From NCBI GenBank assembly GCA_030762895.1, contig CM061062.1, positions 2,875,001 to 2,939,000 on the forward strand: a stretch of DNA of 64,000 bases, read 5' to 3'. The position numbers and the translations under genes were made by a program. Positions 1 through 11,907 of the stretch are shown in pieces. Under the pieces are notes generated by a model. That model was given only the letters and a program-made list of their open reading frames with translations, had not been told where the DNA came from and searched no databases. Position 1 is the stretch's first letter. Each line of letters begins with the position of its first letter. The DNA is from Sophora flavescens (taxonomy: Eukaryota > Streptophyta > Magnoliopsida > Fabales > Fabaceae).

Positions 1-2
1 AA

Positions 3-542
3 GCTGCCGTCGTGATTGAGATTCCAGATGAAGATATCGACATGGAGGTTTTGCTGGATGAAACAATACCTGTTGCTCTTCCTCCACCTCTAGTCAGACC
101 TCCAACTACGAAGTCTCTTGAGCCCAAACCGACTCTTCATTTCAACACTTGGATCAACATGCTGGCGGAAGTTAGCCGAAAAGAATCTACACATTCTGAT
201 AACTCTTCGTCAACTTAGTATGACTCCAGTGACTCTCGAGTCGTCAATCTCATGCATGACCTGAAAGATCTTCTTGACAATTCCTTCAACACTCTTTGCT
301 CTGATGTTAGCATTCAACAAGAGCTGTCAAAGCTGATCAAAGAAATCACCCCTCTTCATTCCAACCTTCCTATGTCTAGCTGCACCCATTTTCTTCTGGC
401 TAAGTTCCAAGATCTGGAAGTTTCAAAATTGAAACCGTGGTTGGCAAACTTCATTCATTACAGCCTGAATATGATGCTGCTGTTGCTGACAGGACTAGTC
501 TCTCTTTTGCATGGGATCAGTTGGCCCTTGACATTAACTTAG
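3..542 (+). pseudogene. Opposite-strand ORF in the 3' region of the Tat-type element
   Basis: An open frame enters from the left edge, reads about 180 codons and stops at 542, with one in-frame TAG at 216-218. It lies beyond the integrase of the minus-strand Tat element but on the plus strand. The protein is acidic at its N-terminus (IPDEDIDMEVLLDE), proline-rich in the middle and hydrophobic at the end. I recognise no domain. Antisense extra ORFs between integrase and the 3' LTR are known in Tat/Retand/Ogre elements, and this position fits. It could also be a captured host fragment. The true start is outside the window. Confidence 0.45.
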
Positions 543-1464
543 ACAGGAATTAATTGTTATAATTCTTCTTTCTATCAGCCAATTGTTTTGTAATTCTGAC
601 ACCTATCTTGTCAAATTATCAATGAGAATGACTCTTAGCTTATCCACACGTTTATTTTTTCTCATTTATTGTGTGACTTGCCCATTTGTTTCCAATGAAT
701 TTCGTAACTCGTCTTTGCCAAATCATAATTAATGTTGTGATAAGTTTCAAAACATCGGTAAACTCCTTGCATTTAATTTCTTGCCTCTCAAGGCCGATTA
801 TAAATAGCAAGGTTTGAAAATCAAAACTTTTACACTTGAATATATCTTACTTTAAACAAAATATGCTCCCATCTGTAACAAGACTTTCTTCACTTTTCTT
901 GCTTCCGCCATGGGAGCCTGACCTCATATCCTTCAAGCATCAGACTCAAAGTCTTTGTCTTGATAGTAATTTTCCAACTGAAGGTCAGTAACCAACGTAA
1001 TGAGCGCAGTGGAGGTCAGGAACCAATGTAACATCTAGAGCTGACCTCGCTACACATCCGGGAGAAGGCAATCTGGAAACAGAACTAGTGTATCTTGTTC
1101 TAGTTCCATCATCTTCATCCTAGAATATGGTTGTTCTATCTTGGTGTCACCTTTACCACACCAAAGCAACCACAACCTTCTGGGTTAAATGATGGTGAGA
1201 TCTGATCGTGCCAGCTCCCCTCCCCCCATTTCTGCGCAACCTCGACATATGAAGCAGATGAAACCTCATCAGATGGGAATGAAGCCTCAACAAATATAGG
1301 TAACTATGACATTGTTGAAGGGCTCAGAGGAAAAGTTTGTCGAACTTATTAGAGTCTTAAACTCTTAGTAATTCTTAGGAATAAATTAGTCTAGATTGAC
1401 AAGTTGTAATTCTGACAATGTATGATTGTATTGCCAAATTAATGAATAAAAAATTCTCTTTCTT
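543..1464 (+). other. Non-coding spacer with TATA box, short ORF and a two-copy repeat
   Basis: No long ORF. A plus-strand TATAAATA at 799-806 precedes an ATG at 863 that opens a 42-residue frame ending at 991. Straight after it are two copies of a 20-bp repeat (981-1000 and 1012-1031, consensus AGGTCAGNAACCAANGTAA). The same arrangement with similar sequence recurs inside the CACTA element at 41778-41961. Its function is unknown. It may be a promoter-bearing fragment or a non-coding transcript unit shared by transposons. Confidence 0.4.
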
Positions 1465-2580
1465 TCACTTATTGTCAATCTTTACTTCTAACATCATCGG
1501 TCTATATTTCTTCAAATACTTGCCATTAATTGATTTAATTCTTAGGCCCGTATTAACATCGACGAGTGCATAAGCATTCCCAGAAAAGACTTTGGAAATT
1601 TTAAATGTTCTTTCCCACTTTGGTGACCATTTGTCATAGTCTCGACAGCTTTTGTCCATGGGCAAAATGACCCGCCACACTAAATCATCCACTTTAAACG
1701 ACTTAAACTTAACTCGACCGTCATAGAATTTTGCAATTCTTTCTTTCTGTCAAATCAAGTTTTCCAATGCAACCAACCTTTCATCACTTAACTCATCCAA
1801 TTCACCCAACATTGCATTCCAATATTGGTCGACAGGAAAATCATCTTGCCTTTGAATGCGAGTTGATTGAATATTGATTTCGACAGGTAATACAGGATCA
1901 TGCCCGTATACTAACCTATATGGTGATGTCCCTGTCGACTGTCTAGGTGAATTCTTATATGCCCATAATATTTGATCAAGAGTGTTATGCCAATTTCTAG
2001 GTTGTCGACCCGCATGCTTTTTAATAAAGCCAATAATAATTTTATTGATAGCCTCAACTTGATCATTAGCCTGTGCATAATATGGTGTAAACGTAACCAT
2101 TTTTATATGCCTAGAACTATCATATTCTACAATTTTCCTACCAGTAAAAATTGACCCTTTATCAGTTGTCAAGGTTTACGGTATACCAAACCGACAAACA
2201 ATGTGATTTTCTATGAAGTCAATTACATCTTGTTGGGTGACTGCTTTAAAGCAAACTGCTTCCACCCACTTAGTGAAGTAATCAACTCTAACCAAAATGA
2301 ATTGATGTCCTTTCGACGAAAAAGGGTGTATTTGGCCAATTAAATCCAAGGCCCATCCTCTGAATGGCCAAGGTTTGACGATAGAATGCAACTCGCTGGC
2401 TGGAACATTTTGTATATGGCCATGTTTCTAACATTGCTCACAAGACTTGGCAAACAAAATGCAATCCCTAACCATAGTTTGCCAATAATACAAACCACGT
2501 CGAAGAACCCACTTCATTTTGTCTCCTGCTTGGTAGGCTCCATATATGCCCTCATGGACTTCCGAAAAAGCCAAATAACC
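1465..2580 (-). pseudogene. Integrase of Tat-type Ty3/gypsy element, degenerate
   Basis: Read on the minus strand, this gives a remnant of the HHCC zinc region (about 2400-2560, ending CEQC), then the catalytic core with Asp in ALDLIG, Asp in TTDKGS and Glu in QVEAINK. A C-terminal part follows with YDGRVKFKSF and NGKYLKKYRP. The family inserts the cDNA copy into the genome. Stops at about 2173-2175 and 1747 split the frame into three pieces of 71, 140 and 75 residues. All three catalytic acidic residues survive, but the gene is dead. RT and RNase H lie upstream on the same strand. Confidence 0.85.
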
Positions 2581-2589
2581 ATCTTGCTC

Positions 2590-3199
2590 ACTTAGGCACT
2601 TATGTAAAGTTCCGTCGACATATCTTCTGTGTAATAGTCCACCCTACATTGTATAATTCAATGCCTTATATTTTATCCTTCTATCTGCATTTTGACTTGG
2701 ATTTTCCAAGTACTCAATTGTTGACAACCTCCAGTCATTAGGCAGGATTACACCATTAACCGAAACATCTCTTTCTACCAATGGATATAATAACTCTTTG
2801 ATTTCCATTAGACCCGACAAAGTCTTTTAAGATATCTTGTATCTTGAAGCTATTTGAGCTAACTCATTAGCCTCTTGATTTAACTCTCTGGGGATATACT
2901 TGACGACCACGTCATCGAATTTCCTCATCAACTTACTTGCTATAACACAATATTGTGTCAAGTTGTAACTGACACACTTGTATTATTGGGTAAGTTGTTT
3001 AATAACTAACTGAGAATCCCCAAAGATATACACATTTCTTGCTTTCATTTCCAGTAGTATCTCTAATCCGACAATTAAAGCTTCATATTCATCTTCATTG
3101 TTAAAACAGGATATTTAAGTTCAAACATAAAGGAGTTCCTTGTGGAGTCACGATTAAGACTCCCACTCCACTACCTCCTTGATGCCTTGACCCATCAAA
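2590..3199 (-). pseudogene. Additional (archaeal-like) RNase H domain, degenerate
   Basis: Between the gypsy RNase H and integrase the minus strand encodes GGSGVGVLIVTPQGTPLC, then after a frame break EDEYEALIVGLEILLEMKA and YIFGDSQLVIKQLTQ. This is the pattern of the second RNase H that marks the Tat lineage. It is fragmented by frameshifts and stops. Assignment rests on motif order and position. Confidence 0.65.
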
Positions 3200-4420
3200 T
3201 TAAAGTTTCCAAGGTTGTAAACTGACAAAGTTTATTTCTGGCACATCCAATCCTGGATGTTCTACCAAGAAATCAGCAACTTCTTGACCTTTGACAGCTT
3301 TGACTGGCACATATTGTAAAGAATATTCTGACAAAGCAATGGTCCATTTACCAATACGCCCGTTAAGGACTGGTTTTGACAACATATACTTTATTACATC
3401 AGTCTTAGAAATAATCAACACATTACAAGGCATCATATAATATTTAAGTTTGGTACATGAAAAATACAATGCTAAAAATAATTTCTCTATAGAACTATAT
3501 CTTCTTTCAGCTTCATTGAGGACTCTGCTCAGATAATACACAACCCTTTCGACATTGTCATTGTCATCCTGGGTCAAGAGACATCCTATAGTGTCTTCAG
3601 ATGCTAATATATACAACTTCAACGGTCGACGAGGCATAGCTGGTATCATGACCGGTGGATTGACTAAGTTCTACTTGATCTGGTCAAAAGCCTCTTGGTG
3701 ACAAGGTTCCCTTATGAAGCTTTGTTTTGCTTTCAACTTGACCAATGGTGCAAATACTCTTGTTCTTACCGACAAATTCGATATGAACCTCCTCAAAAAG
3801 TTAACCTTTCCTAGGAAGGACTGTAATTCCTTCTTGTTTGTCGGTGCTATGGCTTCTATAACTGCTTTGGCTTTATTCTTGTCCACCTTAAGAATTTGGC
3901 GGTCGACACTCTGAAGCTACATTTCTCTGGGTTCATCTTTAGGTTATTTCTTCTCATCCTTTCAAACCCTTGCTTCAGGTGTTCCAAGTCGTCCTCCTCA
4001 GTTTTGGATTTGACAACCACATTTTCAATGAATACCTTTATAAATTTCCCAATCACATCATGGAAAATGGTTTTCATTGCTCGTTGGTAGGTGGCTCTTG
4101 CATTCTTTAAACCGAAAGGCATGACAATCCATTCATATGTCCCAATTGCTCCTGGACACTTGAAGGCAGTCTTTGACACATCTTCTTCGGCTATAAAGAA
4201 TTGATTATAACCTGCATGGCCATCCATACAACTTAAAATTTCATGTCCTGATACTGAGTCGACAAGCACGTCGACTATTGGCATCGGATATTCATCTTTA
4301 GGGGTAGCACTATTTAGATTTATAAAATCTATTCATACCCTCATCTTGCCATTTTTCTTAATAACAGGAACTACATTAGAAAGTCAGTCGACATACCTGG
4401 TTGTTCGAACGAACTTTGCC
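3200..4420 (-). pseudogene. Reverse transcriptase and RNase H of Tat-type element, degenerate
   Basis: Minus-strand frames give RT motifs in order: SCMDGHAGYNQFFIAEED, TAFKCPGAIGTYEWIVMPFG, the catalytic box, LKMNPEKCSF and FLGKVNFLRRFI. RNase H follows with LYILASEDTIGCLL, RRYSSIEKLFLALYF and VADFLVEHPGL. The YIDD-type catalytic box reads FIEN, so both aspartates are lost. Three overlapping frames show at least two frameshifts. Confidence 0.85.
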
Positions 4421-5104
4421 TTAAGCAGTCTCTACTTCCTCTTTGATCTTAAGTACCACCTCTAGGGCAAACCTTCTACTTGCCTGTTTGACAGGTTTGC
4501 AATCTTCCCTGAGTGGTAACCAATGTTCGACGAGATCCCTGCTCAACCTAGGCATTTCATCATAGTCCCATGCGAAGCAATCTTTGTACTCTGTAATTAA
4601 TCTGACAAGTTTTCGTTCGTAATCCTCTGGCAGAAAATCACTCACAAAGATAGGCATTTTCTTGACCTCAGTGCCTAAATTTATTTCCTCTGGGGGATCC
4701 TCAACTTCCACATTCTGTTTCACTTCGGCTCCCTTTTCAAAACCCAAAGGGTCGCCGTTAATGATACAATATGCTAACACACTATCTGAAGTGTGTACTT
4801 ATTTGTCGGCTAGATAAGCCGACAATCTTTTCAACTACGTTTCAAGACTCATTATCGGAATTTGGCCAAGTTTTGTCGGCCTCTTCCTTTAACTTAACAC
4901 CAAACTGACTGAGAAGGCTTGCTTCCATTGCATCCTTGTCAATAACCCCTTCATTTGCAGTAATGGGTCTGACATTTGGTGAGTACACTTTGAAGTCTAC
5001 ATGTAGTTGCTGAGCATAGCAAGCACTGTCACCTGCTTCAACTATCTCTACTTGATATTGAGCATTCCATAAGATCACCTTCTGATGCACCGTTGACGGG
5101 ATTG
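4421..5104 (-). pseudogene. Protease-RT linker and N-terminal RT region
   Basis: The minus strand reads HQKVILWNAQYQVEIVEA at its upstream end, then a linker, then EYKDCFAWDYDEMPRLSRDL, the conserved entry to gypsy RT. At 5104 the frame continues across the solo LTR: protease ends GRDWIHVVGAI at about 6459 and this piece resumes PSTVHQKVILWN, so the two were once one polyprotein. Confidence 0.8.
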
Positions 5105-6453
5105 TGATAAGCCTCTAGCTTATCTAGTTTTATAACTAGTAAGACTGTGGTTTATGTGCTAATTATTCGAGTTCAATCTCGTTTTCGCCCAAATTTGGAT
5201 TTAATTGTCCTCAAGTAACATTTTGAGTCTCTTGAGTAGTTTTAGGATATTTTAGCTAATTTTGAGTCAAATAAAGCATTTACTGCTATTTTATAGTTTC
5301 AGGTTAAAGGGAAAGCACTTCGAGTCAAGAAAACAGTGGAAATTGCCATTCTGGAGATACTCGCCCCGCGAGAGGCTGCTCACCTCGCGGGCCTGAAGAC
5401 CAGCTGAGCAGCAACAACAGCAACAGGACAGAGACGATCACGACCTAGACGTGACGAAGGTCACGGCTGTGACAGACTAGGATTCCAAGTCTCGCCTCGC
5501 GAATCTTCCTCTCGCCTCGCGAGAGTCCAATTTAAAAGCCCGCCATTTTTAATATTCGCGTTGCGAGAGGCTGCTCGCCTCGCGATCTCGCGCAGAATTT
5601 GAACTCTATATATTGCTGTTTTAGGGCAGAAACGGGAGCTTTTTGGTTCTCCACTGTTTTGTAGCGTTTTGGGACGAAATTCTTATTCTCTGGAGCTGCG
5701 TCTCCTTCTTTTATTTTCTTATTTTACAATGGTGATTATGGCCGATTGCTTGTGCGTTGTTACGAGCATGAGGAACTAATCCCCTCGTCTAAGGGATCAA
5801 TGAAGCCACCCATGGCGGTATAGTGTTCGATGTGATGTATGTTTCTCTCCCTTTTCTCAATTAGTGTTTTCCAATTCTGAATCTGTTGTGTTGATCATAT
5901 GCATGCGTGATTAACTAGTTAAACGTGTTGAGGCTTAGGAGGCAATTCGCGTTTTAGAACTTGAATTGGGATCATCGATCGACTATTTCACGAGAGTGAA
6001 TAGGAGATCGGTGCAACCTTATAGGAACCAGATTTAATAGAGTTTGATGATTGGTTATGAGACCTAGTAAGTAATTAATTCAATCGTCGAATACGTCCTA
6101 TTGAGAACGACAGTGGATTTAGGAGAATTTGGGGGTCCTGGTTGACATTGTAATTGAACCTAGGGAAGGAATCATCATCACTTGGGTACTATGCATGATT
6201 GGGTAGGTGGATTTGTGACCTTAGATGTTTTAATTTCCAGATTTTAATACCTTAGCTTTATTTGATTCGTTAATTTGAATTGTGATCCTATACTCTCTCC
6301 CTCTCCTCAACCACTTTCCTTGCTTGACCAAACGTATCTACTTTCTCGCGAATTGGTAGAATTGGTAGCCCAATCCCTGAGTTCGACCTCAGTAAATTCT
6401 TACCGTGTTTTTATTACTTACGATGACCCGGCACACTTGCCGGTGACTCAACG
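5105..6453 (+). mobile_element. Solo LTR inserted in the Tat pol gene, target duplication GATTG
   Basis: A 1349-bp block starting TGATAAGCC and flanked by GATTG at 5100-5104 and 6454-6458. Removing it with one duplication restores the pol frame (VVGAI|PSTV). The right end is CG rather than CA, probably a point change. It holds no internal ORF, so it is a solo LTR left by LTR-LTR recombination. Its first ~200 bp resemble the reverse complement of the solo LTR at 47738-48965. It carries a GC-rich array and a TATA-like box. Confidence 0.8.
5347..5614 (+). promoter_or_regulatory. Palindrome array followed by TATA-like box in the solo LTR
   Basis: Within AT-rich DNA, 5347-5594 holds repeated CTCGCCTCGCGA-type motifs plus a GTCACGGCTGTGAC-type palindrome (about 5450-5475). 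TATATATT follows at 5607-5614. The array is in the place expected of the U3 enhancer of this LTR. What binds it is unknown. Confidence 0.55.
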
Positions 6454-7578
6454 GATTGCTCCTACTACATGAATCCAGTCCCTTCCAAGCAATAAATTGT
6501 AGCTTGACTTGACTGGAATTATCACAAATAGTGTCATCCTCTCGACAGTGTCAACTTGAATATTCAACAGGATGACACCATCTAATGGAGAAGTCTTGCC
6601 ACTGAAATCAGTGACAACCATATATGTTGGGATTAGATCCTTCTGATCCTTCCTGAGCTTTTTGACCATTGCTCTTGGCATCAGATTCACAGCGGCTCCT
6701 CCGTCAATCAAAACCCTATTGGTAGGTCTCCCATCTATTATGGCCTTTACATGCAATGGCCTTAAATGGTTTCTCTGCTCATCTGTAGGCTTCTTCAACT
6801 GGGCCACATTATCAAACATAGTAACCAAGTTTTCTTGGACATACATCCAAAAATCATCTGGATCTCTATCATTGTTGACAACATCTTCGCCTTTAGAAAA
6901 ATCAACTCCGAGATATCCCTCATATTTTGCTGGGATAAACAAAATCAACCATATCTTCATTTCCATCCCTGGTTCCAGTATGATTTCATTTTCTGGGTCC
7001 TCATCCAAGAATGCATCTCCAACCATTCTGCCATAATTTCTATTTAAATCACTCTCGTCGTCTGATCCTGACCTATTTGATAGAGGTCGGGCTAGCCCTG
7101 CGCCACAGTTGTCCAATGCCTCGATAGTATCAGCTAGATCTTCATTTTGGCCATCCATGTCCATGTCTTTACTGATGTTTATAGCATCATTTGGATCATT
7201 CAGTGCTTCGATGACATCATCGAAAGACAAGTCTTCTTTGATTAGGTCGCATTCAGGATTGAACGTTACCAACTGTTGTACTTCCATTCCCATTCTTGCC
7301 TCAACCTCCTTCTTGAGTCCCGCAACCTTTTCCATGTCTACCAAACCGACAGGCCATTTACCTGTAGATTTTGTTGGTGGTGATGCCATTTCTAAGGCCT
7401 TCTTTTTCTTTACATAGGCTTGTGTCATTGGCTTATTCTGCTTGACTTGAGTAACATGCACTCTTGTGTCGACATCCATTGGGTGAGCCTCTATCACGCT
7501 CTTCATCTTGACATCTCCATTCTTGTTAGCTATATTTTCAGCCACTGCAACCAAGCAACCAGTATCCTGTGAAGGCAA
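6454..7578 (-). pseudogene. Aspartic protease region of Tat-type element
   Basis: A 376-residue minus-strand frame. The N-terminal half is acidic linker. The protease core reads AIIDGRPTNRVLIDGGAAVN with the catalytic DGG, and ends LLLGRDWIH. The family cleaves the Gag-Pol polyprotein. The frame reads into LTR sequence at 6453 because of the solo LTR insertion. Gag lies upstream at 7600-11771. This is the best preserved reading frame of the element. Confidence 0.85.
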
Positions 7579-7599
7579 TTCTTTTATAATGATGCCCCC

Positions 7600-9906
7600 T
7601 TGCTTGGCAAGCTTTTTCTTTTGAGCCTGTCGGAGCCTCTACAGCATCCTCTTCTGACTCATAGATATAGCTGACTGACTTGACGGTCCTGACAAACCAG
7701 GGCCTGTCATTTGAGTATTTTGAGCTAACTTCCCCTTTTGGTAATCCTCATTCTAGAAGGGAGGATTCCGATCAACGAACTTATTCTTTTTGTCCCATCT
7801 CTGCTTTCGCAGTTCTGGATAATGGGCCATGGCATAATTTCTTACCCATCGATCCACCATTACATTGGATGGGGGTTTCCTGGTCTTGACGGAATTGAAA
7901 CCTTCGTTCCCAGACTTGTTACTTCCCACTGATTGCCTGACCGACTCATTGAGCCAACCTCCGGTGTTATGTTGTCTAGGTCTTGCTTGATGCATATATT
8001 GCCGACAACTATTTTTCTTTCGTGTCATGAAATAGACAAGTGATTCTCCTGGCTTTGGATAGATATTGAACGAATCCGACAGGTCCATCTGGATGTTTTG
8101 TCCAGCCCTTATATTGACCATGCCTATTCCCAGAGGGACTTGGCGGTCAACCTTGCTGACTTCAGGACCGAATGGTTTTGTGTCAATCTTCATGTCTGGT
8201 TTCTTGTCTGAAAATTCCAGTCTTCCTTCTGCTAAACCTTTCTGAATGATGTCCCTGAAATGCATACAGTCGTTAGTTACATGACCAAAACTGTTATGAA
8301 ATTTATAATACTTTCGATCCTTTATTTCATGGGCTTTCAATATCCTATGATCATCTTATAACTTTAATTGCTTATCCTTAAGCAACATGTCAAATATTTG
8401 GTCGGCTTTGATCACGTCAAACATATATACTTTCTTATTGATGAAGGGAATTATTTCTTTGGCCCTTGCGGGCCTCAAGGCTTTGCATGTATAAGGAGGA
8501 CCATTTTTCAATTCGACATAGTCTACCTCATATTCCACTTAATTATTATCTTCTTCTTCGGAATCATTGCATCCGACAAAATTAATCTTTTCCCTTTTGA
8601 GGAATTTCCTTTGCTTGAAAACCTTTTCGGCCTTCAGATGTTCAATTTGTCGAACTTTATCACCCAACTGGGTGAGATCAATTAGATGTTGGTTGACTAA
8701 TTTCTTCCTAGTGTAATAATCTAGAGCTCTGGCAGCAATCTTTACTATTTCTGCCACAGTGATAGGGGTGAAGCAACGACTCATCATCTGACGGAATCTG
8801 GCAAGGTAGTCGTCGACAGATGCGTTATTCATTCTCTTGATGCCAAATAAGTCTGTCAACCCAACCTTTAGGTCACCCCTAAAGAATTGATCATGAAAAC
8901 TCCTCTCTAATTGATTCTAGGATGTATAGAATTAGGTCTCAAGGTTGAAAACCAAGAGAAAGCATTTTTCGTCAAGGAACTTGGGAAGAACCTCATTTTG
9001 AGGCCTTCTTCTAATGCCAAGTCTCATGTTTCAACAGTGTATCGAGCAATGTGTTCCACTATCGACTCACCGCTCTATCCTGAGAATTTTAACAACTTTG
9101 ACATTTTCACACCTCTAGGCATTTCTGCCTATTGTACCCAATTTGGAAACACAAAAGAGAAGTATGGCTAATTGGTGTAGCCAATGTTGAAGCCAAACCG
9201 ATTCAATGCTTGTTCCACTACCTAGTTCATATTTTGATTCAAGACGTTCTGCCTTATTGCTCCTAAAGGACCTTGGTTGGCAACCATGTGCTCGTCCTCC
9301 CCTGGTTGGAGAATATGGACATTGCCATGTCTTAAAGGAACTTGATGTCATGGTCATCGAGGGGGTTCCTCGTCATCCATATCTATCATTTCTTGTTGGG
9401 CATTTAGTGGTTCATTCTAGGGTGGATTGTCACCCCTTCGACCTCTATTAGGATTCCAGTTGTCCTCTGGGGCTATAACGCCCAAGGCTTGGTTCAACCT
9501 TCCAATTTCAAATGCCAATGCGTTACACATATTGCTAGTATTGTTCATCACTGGGGTAATTACCGTTCCTATCTGTTGGGTCGTATGGTGTATCATATAT
9601 ATATATCTCTAAGATCCATTTGATGTCGAACATTTGCCAGTGAGACTTGTATTAGACCAACAATATGTGATGGCGCTTGCCTTCCTAGTGATACTGGGGT
9701 TTGGAGCCTTGGACGCTCCTGTCGAATAGGGGTCATAACCATAGACCCTGCTACTCCTATACCTTGAGTAGGGGCTTGCCCTCAAATCACCAAGGGTCCA
9801 TACTAGCCAGATGGATCAGCGGCTATTCCATTGGGATACGGTGTCATCCCATTTGGATATGGCATGTAAAATTGAGGATTCAAATTTGGATTGTAAGGGA
9901 CAGACT
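7600..9906 (-). pseudogene. Gag (capsid and nucleocapsid) of Tat-type element, degenerate
   Basis: In minus-strand order: PQFYMPYPNGMTPYPNGIAA (about 9830-9890), then a retrotransposon-gag core with LERSFHDQFF, SVDDYLARFRQM (8800-8840) and YTRKKLVNQHLIDLTQLGD. A zinc-knuckle-like YYKFHNSFGHVTNDC follows at about 8270-8320, with Tyr where the first Cys is expected. Frames of 106, 60 and 195 residues are separated by stops. Upstream it continues across the solo LTR at 9907-11478. Confidence 0.8.
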
Positions 9907-11478
9907 TGAAGTTGACATAGGCAAACGCAAGAAGAGGGTTGAATTGTGTTTGTTAATAATTTTCGAAAACAACCTTTTTCAAAACTTATTTTCTCACACA
10001 AGGAGTATAAATCAGATGCACACACACCTAAAATGATCTTTTAAAAGATTAACAAAATCAAGTTCAAAACCCCATGATTAATATAAACAAATAAAACTGT
10101 AAGAGTTAAGGGATTAGAAGATTCACGCAGATGTTTTATCCTGGTTCACTCTCTTCCAACCAAGAGCTATGTCCAGTCCCTTATACTTGAAGGTTTTCTC
10201 CACTTTCACCAAATAGATTACAACAAGTATTCAACACCTCTCCAGGCTACAAGTATTCCTTTCTTACCAAACCTCTTTAGGCTCTAACTCTAACAAAGAG
10301 ATTGCTTGCTTTTGATCTTCTACCTCACTATGTGTGAGGATATGAAAGTTTAAGATCAGTTGAATATTACAACAATATTCAAGCTAAGGTATTACAGACT
10401 TTTGATCTTTAAAGAAAGAATAGCACAGATTCAGCTTGCAAGGATTTTGGCTAGCAAAGGCTCAACTCGCAAAAGTAAATGAATTTTGTTCTTCAGAGGT
10501 TGAGGTCTTCTATTTATAGTGACCTTCTTCTTCACTTGAAAAACTTCAACGATTATTTTTGATATACCCGTTTAGAGATAGCATTAAATACATAATATCC
10601 ATTGTGACTGATAGCTTGATCGTGGCCATTGTGAAATGTACTATTGGTTATCACTTTTGCACGATATGGAATGGTACACCTCTGAGCAATTTTAACTTGA
10701 AAAACTGTCTTTCCTCCTTTGTGTAAATTCCAGCTATTCCAGCAATAAAGGTGACAGGGTACAGAGCGTTTTGCATTTCCTCATTGTACTATGTTGTTTT
10801 TTGTATTTCATTGATGGTACTATGTTTCTCTCACAAGGAAACAAAGCACTAAAACAGATAAAACAAATAGGAAGGACCATCATTCATTTGAAATAAATAT
10901 CAATCATTTGAAATAAATATTTCTATGTGCTCTGGGTAGCATTTACTTAGTTGGACGGAGCATATTGAGACTAATAACAAAGAGCTCGTCTACTTAAGAT
11001 CTGCGTCTACACGCTCATGGGTAAGATCAAGTCTTATGGACTTGCATTTTTCTTATCGCTCGTCTGCTGACGTGGCATATTCTCTTGTCTATCATCAAGT
11101 CTTTGGACTTGCTATATTTCAGTGAGTTATTTTGATCTCGTCTGCTGATGTGGCAATTAAGCTTGTCTACTTATTGAAACTAAAATTCCCGTGTACTTAG
11201 AACATTTTATTTTCCCGTCTACTCAAATATATTAAATAAATAAAATTACCAGGGTTTTGAGCAGCTCACCTATATGAATGGGCGCATATTCAATTTCGTA
11301 GTCCAAGCATATATAAGGAACCTTATTCAAGGTTTCCAAAACTTATATAATTTTAACATTCCTGCATGACTAGATAACGCATGTTAGATCTCAACTAAAA
11401 CTTTACCATGCAAATTTAATTATTTTTGTTAACATCAAAACACAGAGACTATTAATCCAAATCACTTTGGTTCCAACA
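9907..11478 (-). mobile_element. Solo LTR (possibly copia SIRE/Maximus type) inserted in gag
   Basis: A 1572-bp block that on the minus strand starts TGTTGGAACC and ends AACTTCA. It is flanked by AGACT (9902-9906) and AGACC (11479-11483), a five-base duplication with one change. Excising it restores the gag reading GMPFGS-VPYNPN. It has no coding capacity. The TGTTGGAACCAAAGTG opening recalls SIRE-type copia LTRs; that family name is from memory. Confidence 0.75.
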
Positions 11479-11771
11479 AGACCCAAAAGGCATCCCATAC
11501 GCAGGTTATTACAAAGGCTGGGTGGTTCCCCTTGGATTTGTCGAATTGACAATACTGTTGGGATAGTCTTGTACCCTGCATAGCAGCTGTTTGTAAGGGT
11601 GGCGAATGTGGTGCCGGGAGTGATACAGGAGGGACATGGTCACGGAGATTACCCGCCTGTCACCGGCATTCCTCCTGCAACAACTTGATTGTTTTCATGA
11701 ATCGTAGTGGCTGCAGCAGACACATGGGGAGCGTCTACTGTCGACGCAGCCGCATTTGTTGCACTACTCAT
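11479..11771 (-). pseudogene. N-terminal end of Tat gag
   Basis: The minus strand opens with ATG at 11771 (MSSATNAAASTVDAPHVSAA) and runs with stops toward 11484, ending PFGS at the solo LTR. The Ala/Thr/Pro-rich start and its position about 115 bp inside the 5' LTR suit the N-terminus of a Tat Gag. At least one stop occurs near VTGG. Confidence 0.6.
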
Positions 11772-11887
11772 ATTTTCGGAAGTGTGGGAGATTGATGAAT
11801 TTTCTATCACTTTCCTACTTCTCAGACGCTTACAAACTTTGTATAAAAAATGAAAATAGAGACACGTAACGAGTTACTCTAAACTCG

Positions 11888-11907
11888 TCCCACTAGACGT
11901 GCCAATT
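11888..11907 (-). other. Primer-binding site of the Tat-type element
   Basis: The minus strand reads TTGGCACGTCTAGTGGG directly inside the LTR end. A TTGGCRC start next to the LTR is the usual look of a plant gypsy primer-binding site. I do not assign the tRNA. Confidence 0.6.

Noticed and set aside
7680..9612. Plus-strand ORFs of 61-105 residues over the Tat gag
   Set aside because: They are shadows of the minus-strand gag frames and have no recognisable motif.
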